NCBI GenBank assembly: GCA_045643425.1
Contig: JAZUKW010000027.1
Coordinates: 1 to 12,319 of the forward strand
DNA length: 12,319 nt
Direction of reading: 5' to 3'
Source of the DNA: RGIG426 sp045643425
Lineage (GTDB): Bacteria > Bacillota > Clostridia > Oscillospirales > Acutalibacteraceae
The notes under the pieces are model-generated. The model worked only from the letters and a program-made list of their open reading frames with translations. It searched no databases and was not told where the DNA came from. How positions within the stretch are numbered: position 1 is the first letter of the stretch; each line of letters begins with the position of its first letter. The translations under genes and the position numbers were made by a program. Of this stretch, positions 1 to 4,622 are shown piece by piece.

Positions 1-752
1 ACCGAGCCGCCGTGCGGAATGCCGGCGTGGTCGCGTTTCAGTTCTTCCTGCGAGATAAAGTTCACCGTCGTATCGTAATCGGCAAAATAGTTCGGCATCT
101 CTTTGATCTCCCGCTCGATCCGCGCCAGATCCGCGCCCTCGGCGGCGACAACGTAGCATTCGCGGGTGTGTTTTTGCCGCGCGGAAAGCGTCGGGTTCTC
201 ACCCGCGCGCACCGCCGCGACCGCGCTTTCCACCGGAACGGTGTACTGCCGCGCATCCACCACGCCGTCAATGCGGCGAATGGCATCCGAGTGGCCCTGG
301 CTCACGCCGCGGCCCCAAAACGTGTAATCCGCGCCGTCCGGTAAAATCGCACCGCCGTAGGCACGGGCGAGCGAAAACAGACCCGGATCCCAGCCGACCG
401 AAATCGCGCCGAGCGTGCCGCCTGCTTTGGCGGCCTCGTCCACCGCGGCGAAATGCGAGGGGATGTTGGCGTGGGTATCGAAGCTGTCCACCACGCAAAA
501 GTCGCGGGCAAGCGCCGGCGTCTGCGTCGGCAAGTCGGTCGCGCTGCCGCCGCAAACGATCATCACGTCGATGTCGTTCTTATGCGCCGCCACGTCGTCA
601 AGCGCAAAGGCGGGGACGCCCGAAGCGGTTTTAAGCGAAGCGGGATCGCGACGGGTAAACACGCCGACGAGCGTCATATCCGGGTTTTGCGCCACCGCGT
701 GCTCTACACCGCGGCCGAGGTTGCCGTAACCGGCAATGGCAATGCGAATCAT
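1..752 (-). CDS. ddh: meso-diaminopimelate D-dehydrogenase, C-terminus cut by the window edge
   Basis: NADPH-dependent enzyme that aminates L-2-amino-6-oxopimelate (tetrahydrodipicolinate) to meso-diaminopimelate in one step. The product feeds lysine and peptidoglycan synthesis in the cytosol. The visible 250 residues begin MIRIAIAGYGNLG, where GYGNLG (residues 8-13) is the Rossmann nucleotide loop. Family blocks follow in order: CGGSATDLP near 67-75, VDSFDTHANIP near 88-98, SVGWDPGLFS near 118-127, TFWGRGVSQGHSDA near 144-157, and the IPHGG block at 245-249. The order and wording match Corynebacterium Ddh (about 320 residues), so roughly 70 residues are missing past the left edge. The ATG is preceded by GGAGG with an 8-base spacer. 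The gene has its own sigma-A promoter just upstream. A one-step dehydrogenase can replace the acylated DAP routes; which other route the organism has cannot be seen here. Confidence 0.95.
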   Translation of the reverse strand, partial: MIRIAIAGYGNLGRGVEHAVAQNPDMTLVGVFTRRDPASLKTASGVPAFALDDVAAHKNDIDVMIVCGGSATDLPTQTPALARDFCVVDSFDTHANIPSHFAAVDEAAKAGGTLGAISVGWDPGLFSLARAYGGAILPDGADYTFWGRGVSQGHSDAIRRIDGVVDARQYTVPVESAVAAVRAGENPTLSARQKHTRECYVVAAEGADLARIEREIKEMPNYFADYDTTVNFISQEELKRDHAGIPHGGS

Positions 753-769
753 TCGGGATTCCTCCAAAC

Positions 770-810
770 AAAAAAAGACTTTACGCCCTTATTATATAGC
801 GTAAAGTCTT
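770..810 (-). terminator. Rho-independent terminator of the histidine-phosphatase gene
   Basis: A perfect 12-bp inverted repeat, AAGACTTTACGC (775-786) and GCGTAAAGTCTT (799-810), has a 12-base loop. On the minus strand it is followed by a run of T (774-770). It lies 30 bases past the stop codon of the 840-1469 gene. Its loop carries the -10 box of ddh, so the same DNA ends one transcript and starts the next. Confidence 0.8.
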
Positions 811-819
811 CGTTTTCAA
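791..819 (-). promoter_or_regulatory. sigma-A promoter of ddh, nested in a terminator hairpin
   Basis: On the minus strand TTGAAA (819-814), a 17-base spacer and a perfect TATAAT (796-791) lie about 40 bases upstream of the ddh start codon. The predicted transcript start is near 784. The -10 box is in the loop, and most of the spacer in one arm, of the 12-bp inverted repeat that ends the upstream histidine-phosphatase gene. Confidence 0.8.
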
Positions 820-839
820 GAAATTTTTCACCAAAACCG

Positions 840-1469
840 TTAGTTTTTTGCGTCCTCTTTTTCCCACGGAATGGCGCACAGCGCCTCCGCGACCGGCTCG
901 CGCATCCACAGCTCCGGCGTGATCCGCAGCGCGAAGCCGCAGCCGCTGTCTGCCGCCCATTCCCGCATTTGCAGGCGCGGCAGACCGTACGCCGCCAAAA
1001 TCATCATCTGCACGCCGCCCGGAAGACACAGTACGTTTTCGGTCTCACCGCTTTTGAGGATCTCTTTCACGAGCGACTCGAAGCCCTGCATTACGCGGTA
1101 TTGGAACGCGTCCGCGCTCTCGCCGCCGGGGATCTCGTTGCTCTCGCCGGTTGCCCAGCGACGGAACGCCTCATCCGCGCGAAGCTGGACGGAGCTGCGC
1201 CCCTCGAACTCGCCGAAATCACATTCCTGAAGACCCGGCGCGTCGGTCACGTCACAGCCGGGATACAGCACCTCCAGCGTTTGACGGCAGCGCATCTGCG
1301 GCGCGGCATAAAATCGGCGCGCCGACGGATAGTCAAAACTCTCCCGCATCTTCAAAAGGTGCGCAAGACCGTCGGGAGACAAGGGGAGATCCTGTTTTCC
1401 GACGTAAAGCCCCTTGTCGTTCGCCTCGGTCATTCCGTGACGAATCAGATAAATTTTATAGGTTTTCAC
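840..1469 (-). CDS. histidine phosphatase (phosphoglycerate-mutase-like) family protein, second catalytic His apparently missing
   Basis: Protein of 209 residues with the histidine-phosphatase fold, a family of phosphomonoesterases and mutases that includes CobC and GpmB-like proteins. The N-terminal signature is IYLIRHGMTEAND, with the nucleophile motif RHG at 10-12. An AAPQMRCRQT block near 55-64 supplies the phosphate-binding Arg, and LQECDFGEFEG at 80-90 carries the usual acidic residue. The second catalytic histidine normally sits in a late 'HGG' motif; here the matching segment reads VLCLPGGVQMM, with Pro at 150. The start chosen is GTG at 1469, after an AGGGCAGG-like ribosome site, because it puts RHG at the usual distance from the N-terminus. 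Upstream in-frame starts would add an unrelated 56-residue leader that runs across the neighbouring promoter. The gene is divergent from an XRE regulator. The substrate cannot be read from sequence, and it may be a non-catalytic or altered member. Confidence 0.85.
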   Translation of the reverse strand: MKTYKIYLIRHGMTEANDKGLYVGKQDLPLSPDGLAHLLKMRESFDYPSARRFYAAPQMRCRQTLEVLYPGCDVTDAPGLQECDFGEFEGRSSVQLRADEAFRRWATGESNEIPGGESADAFQYRVMQGFESLVKEILKSGETENVLCLPGGVQMMILAAYGLPRLQMREWAADSGCGFALRITPELWMREPVAEALCAIPWEKEDAKN

Positions 1470-1503
1470 AAAAATCGCCTGCCCTTTTTTACATTTCTCA
1501 CAA

Positions 1504-1532
1504 TTTACAAATCGTATAATTTGGCGTATAAT
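1504..1532 (+). promoter_or_regulatory. sigma-A promoter of the XRE regulator
   Basis: TTTACA (1504-1509), a 17-base spacer and a perfect TATAAT (1527-1532) lie about 50 bases before the GTG start. The predicted transcript start is near 1539. I could not find an equally good promoter for the divergent phosphatase gene in the same gap; several AT-rich -10-like hexamers are present on that strand. Confidence 0.8.
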
Positions 1533-1557
1533 AGGCATTACCCGCCCGCTATCGGGC
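1513..1557 (+). repeat. tandem CGTATAAT copies and a small hairpin at the XRE promoter: possible operator
   Basis: The octamer CGTATAAT occurs at 1513-1520 and again at 1525-1532, 12 bases apart; the second copy contains the -10 box. Just downstream, GCCCG (1544-1548) and CGGGC (1553-1557) form a 5-bp hairpin at the start of the 5' leader. Many XRE-family regulators bind their own promoter, so these are candidate operator elements. Binding is inferred only. Confidence 0.35.
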
Positions 1558-1569
1558 ACTACCGTTTTG

Positions 1570-1577
1570 AAAGGAGG
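1570..1577 (+). promoter_or_regulatory. ribosome binding site fixing the GTG start of the XRE regulator
   Basis: AAAGGAGG is followed by 7 bases and GTG at 1585. A longer reading frame could open at TTG 1567, but that codon lies upstream of this strong site and cannot be served by it. Confidence 0.8.
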
Positions 1578-1584
1578 GTTCGCC

Positions 1585-2277
1585 GTGGTTTCCACGTTCC
1601 CGCGCCTGCTTACACTTCTGCGCAAAGAGCGCGGCATCAGCCAAAAAGAGGCTGCCGCCGAGCTGCAGGTTTCCCAGGCGCAGTTATCTCACTATGAAAA
1701 AGGCATTCGCCAATGCGGATTGGACTTCGTTGTCCGTGCCGCGGATTTCTACGGCGTGTCCTGCGACTATCTTTTGGGGCGCACGGCGGATAAATCCGGC
1801 GCGATGATCGCGGTGGACGATATTCCCGACTCCGAAACGGTCGGCGGCGACCAGCACCTCCGCGGCAGCGTGATCCCGGTGCTGAACAAAAAGCTGCTGT
1901 TCAACTCCATCAACGTGGTGTTCGACCTGCTCCTGCGCTGCAACAACAAACCGCTGACCACCGACGTGTCGGATTATCTGATCCTGTCGGTGTACGTGAT
2001 GTTCCGCAAGCTCTACGCCGCCAACCCGAAAAACGCGCCGGCGCTCTTCTCCGCGCCGGAGTATCTGTATACCGCGGATGCGTCGGGCAAGATGGAATGC
2101 CTGGCCGCCAAGATCGATCATCTCACCAAAGGCGGCAAGGTGGACGGCGAAAGCGGCATTTCTCCCGAGAATGCGCCCGTCATCCTGCCGGACGCCCTCC
2201 AAAAAGAGTATCCCATGTTCGCGTCCTCGCTGCTGAATCTGCTGCGCAAGGCGGAGATCCTGCTCGACGACGAATAA
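1585..2277 (+). CDS. XRE-family helix-turn-helix transcriptional regulator with unrecognised C-terminal domain
   Basis: DNA-binding regulator of 230 residues. Residues 5-65 form a typical Cro/C1-type HTH: LLRKERGISQKEAAAELQV (11-29), then SQAQLSHYEKGIRQ (30-43) with the recognition helix, then the closing segment ADFYGVSCDYLLGRT (53-67). Residues 68-230 match no domain I know. They look soluble and partly helical, with a stretch near 104-145 containing KLLFNSINVVFDLLLRC and an acidic end EILLDDE. The GTG start follows a consensus ribosome site and a strong promoter. The gene is divergent from the histidine-phosphatase gene, so one regulator could act on both promoters. Downstream it converges on a membrane-protein gene, and its terminator lies inside that gene. 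Ligand and targets are unknown. The HTH call is firm; the rest is description. Confidence 0.88.
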   Translation: MVSTFPRLLTLLRKERGISQKEAAAELQVSQAQLSHYEKGIRQCGLDFVVRAADFYGVSCDYLLGRTADKSGAMIAVDDIPDSETVGGDQHLRGSVIPVLNKKLLFNSINVVFDLLLRCNNKPLTTDVSDYLILSVYVMFRKLYAANPKNAPALFSAPEYLYTADASGKMECLAAKIDHLTKGGKVDGESGISPENAPVILPDALQKEYPMFASSLLNLLRKAEILLDDE

Positions 2278-2298
2278 GCCGGAAAGTCGGAGCAAACG

Positions 2299-2334
2299 AA
2301 AACCTGCCCCCTATTTTCCAAAACCTACCCCCTA
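2299..2334. repeat. two direct repeats AAAACCTRCCCCCTA with a 21-base period
   Basis: AAAACCTGCCCCCTA at 2299-2313 and AAAACCTACCCCCTA at 2320-2334 differ at one base. They lie in the 74-base gap between the stop codons of the convergent XRE regulator and membrane-protein genes. The 21-base period is about two helical turns, so both copies face the same side of the DNA. Their function is unknown. Confidence 0.5.
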
Positions 2335-2351
2335 AAAATGAACTATGCCTT

Positions 2352-2981
2352 TTACTCGGCTTTCGACGGTTTGTCGGAAGCCGATTTTTGTTGCTCTTTT
2401 TGCAAGAGCAGACCGCGGAACGCCACCGCCGAAACGGCAACCGCCACCGCCAGCGCGACGAGGCTCAACACGATTTTAAGCGCGCCGCCCGCCACAAACA
2501 CGACCGCGTTTTTCGCCAAAACGCCGTATCCGTAAAGCACCGCGACACACAAAAGCTGAAACAGCGACGTCAACACCGCGCGGCGAGAATCCGCTTTCGA
2601 GCGCGCCGCCACCGCCGCCTGGGACGGAAGCGTAACACCGCACAGGCACAACAGCGGCACCATGGCCGCCGACAAGATCGCGGCGCGGCTTTCGGCATCG
2701 TATCCCACGGTGGCGTCCGGCGCAAAGAAAAACAGCGCATATACCACCCACGCGACCAGCGCCCAACGCGCCAACGCCGCAACAACCCACAAGATCTTTT
2801 CAAGAACGCGGGGTACTTTTTGGTCGAACTTTGCCGACACCACAAACAACAGTGCGCCGAAGCCTAAAAAGCCGCCCCACGCGGGAATGCTCAACGCGAA
2901 CGGAATGATCAGCCCAAAGGAAACCGCCAACTGAACCAGCGTCCAACAGAGCAAAGTACGGTTACAATTCGGATAATTCAT
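2352..2981 (-). CDS. integral membrane protein of unknown function
   Basis: Protein of 209 residues that I do not recognise. It is very hydrophobic, with about six predicted membrane segments near residues 10-32, 35-50, 62-87, 99-120, 135-155 and 159-190. The last is long enough to be two short helices. Loops carry positive clusters (KFDQKVPRVLEK at 51-62, RSKADSRR at 127-134), and the tail from 194 on is polar and charged (QKEQQKSASDKPSKAE). No signal peptide, transporter signature or catalytic motif is visible. The N-terminus has two cysteines within its first 12 residues (C6, C12), which could be chance. The ATG follows AAAGGGG with an 8-base spacer and a near-consensus promoter. The gene lies 27 bases downstream of a RimK-like ligase on the same strand, so read-through co-transcription is possible. 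The polar C-terminal tail is encoded by DNA that also forms the regulator's terminator on the other strand. Confidence 0.8.
   Translation of the reverse strand: MNYPNCNRTLLCWTLVQLAVSFGLIIPFALSIPAWGGFLGFGALLFVVSAKFDQKVPRVLEKILWVVAALARWALVAWVVYALFFFAPDATVGYDAESRAAILSAAMVPLLCLCGVTLPSQAAVAARSKADSRRAVLTSLFQLLCVAVLYGYGVLAKNAVVFVAGGALKIVLSLVALAVAVAVSAVAFRGLLLQKEQQKSASDKPSKAE
2356..2389 (+). terminator. Rho-independent terminator of the XRE regulator, inside the opposing coding sequence
   Basis: Arms 2356-2367 and 2373-2384 pair over 12 positions with one G·U wobble around a GGTTT loop, and are followed by TTTTT (2385-2389) on the plus strand. The hairpin is 79 bases past the regulator's stop codon and entirely within the last codons of the convergent membrane-protein gene. 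Confidence 0.75.
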
Positions 2982-3007
2982 GCCGAAAACCCCTTTACAA
3001 TTCGTAT

Positions 3008-3036
3008 ATTATAGTAAAGATTTTACATATCGTAAA
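3008..3036 (-). promoter_or_regulatory. promoter of the membrane-protein gene, overlapping the upstream gene's stop codon
   Basis: On the minus strand TTTACG (3036-3031), a 17-base spacer and TATAAT (3013-3008). The -35 and spacer are inside the last codons of the ATP-grasp gene, and the -10 overlaps its TAA stop codon. The predicted start leaves a short leader before the ATG at 2981. Confidence 0.65.
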
Positions 3037-3899
3037 ATCTCTTCTGCCACATTTACGCCGCAAGCCGCAGTGATTCCCTTGAGCTGGGCGCCGGAATTGA
3101 CCTCGCATACCAGCGGGCCGCGCGCGCTGCCCAAAAGATCGACGCCGCCGAAGTGCAGCCCGAGCAGACGGCAGCTTTGAAGCGCGAGCGCCGTTTCCTC
3201 TGCGGTGGGCGAATACGCCTCGCCCGCGCCGCCGAGCCCGATGTTTGCGCGAAAATCGCCGCTCGAACGGCGACGCATCGCCGCGACCACGCGGTCGCCC
3301 ACGACGTACAGCCGTTTATCCGTTCCGGCGCTTTCGGCAATAAATTCCTGCAGCAAAAACGGGCGGTGTTTCATGCGGCTCGCAAGCGATTTCAGCTCCT
3401 GCTCGTTTTGCGCGAGATACACCTGCTCGCCGAGCGAGCCGAAGCATTCCTTCACGACCAGCGGAAAGCCCAATTCCCGCGCGCCGAGCGCCAAAAAGCC
3501 GTCGCCCGCCGCGGTATAGTCCACGTAGGCCATCGGTGCCACCAGCGTTTTCGGCATCGGCACGCCCGCCGCGCACAGCACCGCCTGCGTTTTGGCTTTG
3601 TCGTCGCACAAGATCACCGCCTCGGCGCTGTTGAACACCCGCGCGCCCGCCGCTTCCATCGCGGTGAGCAGACGCGTGTCTTTATCAAAACAAAACACCA
3701 CGTCGCCGGCCGTCAGGTCGGCTTCGCCGTCAACACCGCGAACGAGCGTTCCCTGCTCGCTCCACTCGGCGGCAAACGAGGTGTTTTTTCGGGGAGACAG
3801 GGAAAATCCCAGCGCCGCGCCCGCCGCGCACAAGCGCGAAACGGCATCCGGCACCGACTCGGCGTTCCAAAACCCGTTATACAGCACAAAGCCGTTCAT
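3009..3899 (-). CDS. RimK-like ATP-grasp ligase
   Basis: Protein of 296 residues from the ATP-grasp superfamily, closest in pattern to RimK-type ligases that join an amino acid (often glutamate) to a carboxylate using ATP. The N-terminal domain (about 1-95) holds VVFCFDKDTRLL. The DDKAKT...GVPMPKT block at 99-118 opens the ATP-grasp domain. LVVKECFGSLGEQVYL at 147-162 contains the ATP lysine and flexible loop, and LLQEFI at 182-187 is the adenine contact strand. LYVVGDRVVAAMRRRS at 197-212 and FRANIGLGG at 216-224 are RimK signatures. DLL at 254-256 and CEVNSGAQLKGI at 265-276 supply the metal-binding acidic and Asn residues. The start at 3899 follows AAAAGGGGG with 7 bases between. An in-frame ATG 27 codons upstream would start inside the preceding terminator. 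Substrate unknown; candidates are a ribosomal or peptide target, a cofactor tail, or a peptide natural product, but no precursor peptide gene was seen. It sits downstream of khpA's terminator with no clear promoter of its own. Confidence 0.85.
   Translation of the reverse strand: MNGFVLYNGFWNAESVPDAVSRLCAAGAALGFSLSPRKNTSFAAEWSEQGTLVRGVDGEADLTAGDVVFCFDKDTRLLTAMEAAGARVFNSAEAVILCDDKAKTQAVLCAAGVPMPKTLVAPMAYVDYTAAGDGFLALGARELGFPLVVKECFGSLGEQVYLAQNEQELKSLASRMKHRPFLLQEFIAESAGTDKRLYVVGDRVVAAMRRRSSGDFRANIGLGGAGEAYSPTAEETALALQSCRLLGLHFGGVDLLGSARGPLVCEVNSGAQLKGITAACGVNVAEEILRYVKSLL
3018..3040. repeat. 9-bp palindrome spanning the -35 and spacer of the membrane-protein promoter
   Basis: AGATTTTAC (3018-3026) and GTAAAATCT (3032-3040) are perfect inverted repeats around a 5-base centre. 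They lie before the stop codon of the ATP-grasp gene and no T run follows, so this is not a terminator of that gene. Its position over the promoter suggests an operator. This is inference. Confidence 0.4.
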
Positions 3900-3906
3900 C
3901 GCGGCA

Positions 3907-3915
3907 CCCCCTTTT
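3907..3915 (-). promoter_or_regulatory. ribosome binding site fixing the start of the ATP-grasp gene
   Basis: AAAAGGGGG on the minus strand (3915-3907), then 7 bases, then ATG at 3899. It decides for the 296-residue form over a longer frame whose first codons overlap the khpA terminator. Confidence 0.75.
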
Positions 3916-3930
3916 ACGAAAGTTTGTTTT

Positions 3931-3952
3931 TCCCGCAAAAAAGCGTGCGGGA
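3931..3952 (-). other. hairpin in the leader of the ATP-grasp gene
   Basis: TCCCGC (3931-3936) and GCGGGA (3947-3952) pair around a 10-base loop that is T-rich on the minus strand. It follows the khpA terminator directly and precedes the ATP-grasp ribosome site. With no T run after the stem it is not a typical terminator. It could be a second stop or a leader structure. Confidence 0.35.
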
Positions 3953-3988
3953 AACAAAACAGACTCGTGAGGTTGCTCACGAGTCTGT
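3952..3988 (-). terminator. terminator of the ylxM-ffh-rpsP-khpA unit
   Basis: A perfect 13-bp inverted repeat, arms 3959-3971 and 3976-3988, has a 4-base loop and is followed on the minus strand by TTTGTTT. It starts 13 bases after the khpA stop codon, so the operon appears to end here. Confidence 0.9.
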
Positions 3989-4000
3989 CTGTTCGCAGTA

Positions 4001-4234
4001 TCAGTCGATTTCCACAGAGACCTTAACGCTTTGACGCGCAGCAGCAGCATGCATGACGGTTCGGAGAGCTTTTGCAATTCGTCCCTGTTTGCCGATCACG
4101 CGACCCATATCACCTTCCGCGACGTGCAGATGGAATACGATGACGCCTTCTTCGTTCGGCTCGTCCTCGACCACCTCGACGGCGGACGGATCATCGACTA
4201 ACCCTTGAGCGATCAACTTCAACAGTTCCTTCAT
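4001..4234 (-). CDS. khpA: KH-domain RNA-binding protein KhpA
   Basis: Small single-KH-domain protein of 77 residues (also called YlqC). In other Gram-positive bacteria KhpA partners with KhpB/Jag, binds RNA and affects cell elongation and division. The sequence opens MKELLKLIAQGLVDDP and has a central strand VIVFHLHVAEGDMG (31-44). The KH GxxG loop is GKQG in GRVIGKQGRIAKALR (44-58), and the protein ends with the VKVSVEID strand (70-77). Length and pattern match the family. The ATG has AAAGGAGG with a 9-base spacer. It follows rpsP by 44 bases, the standard Firmicutes order. In many relatives rimM, trmD and rplS come next; here a strong terminator follows instead. Confidence 0.93.
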   Translation of the reverse strand: MKELLKLIAQGLVDDPSAVEVVEDEPNEEGVIVFHLHVAEGDMGRVIGKQGRIAKALRTVMHAAAARQSVKVSVEID

Positions 4235-4278
4235 TGCCCTTAACCTCCTTTACTGCGATAATAACCTTTGCCAACAAA

Positions 4279-4518
4279 TTAGATGCCCGCTTTTTTGAGC
4301 AGGACTTTCACGGTATCGGTCGGCTGAGCGCCGTTCGCGATCCATTTTTGCGCTTTCTCGGTATCGACGCTGAGATCCGCCGGATCCTCCATCGGATTGT
4401 AATAGCCGATCTCTTCGATGAAGCGGCCATCACGCGGGAAACGCGAGTCCGCCACAACGATACGATAGAACGGAGCGCCTTTCGCACCCATGCGACGAAG
4501 TCTGATTTTGACTGCCAT
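4279..4518 (-). CDS. rpsP: 30S ribosomal protein S16
   Basis: Ribosomal protein of 79 residues that binds 16S rRNA in the body of the small subunit and helps its assembly. The family start MAVKIRLRRMGAKGAPFYRIVVADSR is complete, followed by RDGRFIEEIGYYNP (near 29-42) and the ending KVLLKKAGI. The start was set at 4518 because it gives the conserved MAVKIRL start and follows GGAGG. An upstream in-frame ATG at 4575 would add 19 unrelated residues. It lies between ffh (about 100 bases upstream) and khpA, and I see no convincing promoter in the gap, so it is probably transcribed from the ylxM promoter. Length is normal for a Gram-positive S16. Confidence 0.97.
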   Translation of the reverse strand: MAVKIRLRRMGAKGAPFYRIVVADSRFPRDGRFIEEIGYYNPMEDPADLSVDTEKAQKWIANGAQPTDTVKVLLKKAGI

Positions 4519-4604
4519 GTTCCTTACCTCCAACTTGGTTTGATGTGATTTGTGTAATACTTTATTCAACCTCATTACTCATTCGGTTTGAATACTTTTT
4601 CATA

Positions 4605-4620
4605 GCACGGTGATCCGTGC
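4605..4620 (-). other. short hairpin between ffh and rpsP
   Basis: GCACGG (4605-4610) and CCGTGC (4615-4620) pair around TGAT, immediately after the ffh stop codon. There is no T run on the minus strand, so it is more likely a partial terminator, an RNA-processing or stability element, or chance. Confidence 0.35.
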
Positions 4621-4622
4621 GT

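Noticed and set aside
453..1697. A 414-codon open frame on the plus strand across ddh, its promoter and the phosphatase gene
   Set aside because: It crosses two well-supported genes, a terminator and promoters, and has no recognisable domain.
4519..4622. Ribosomal-protein autoregulatory leader or separate promoter before rpsP
   Set aside because: Only a 6-bp hairpin and weak promoter-like hexamers are visible; no known leader fold is recognised.
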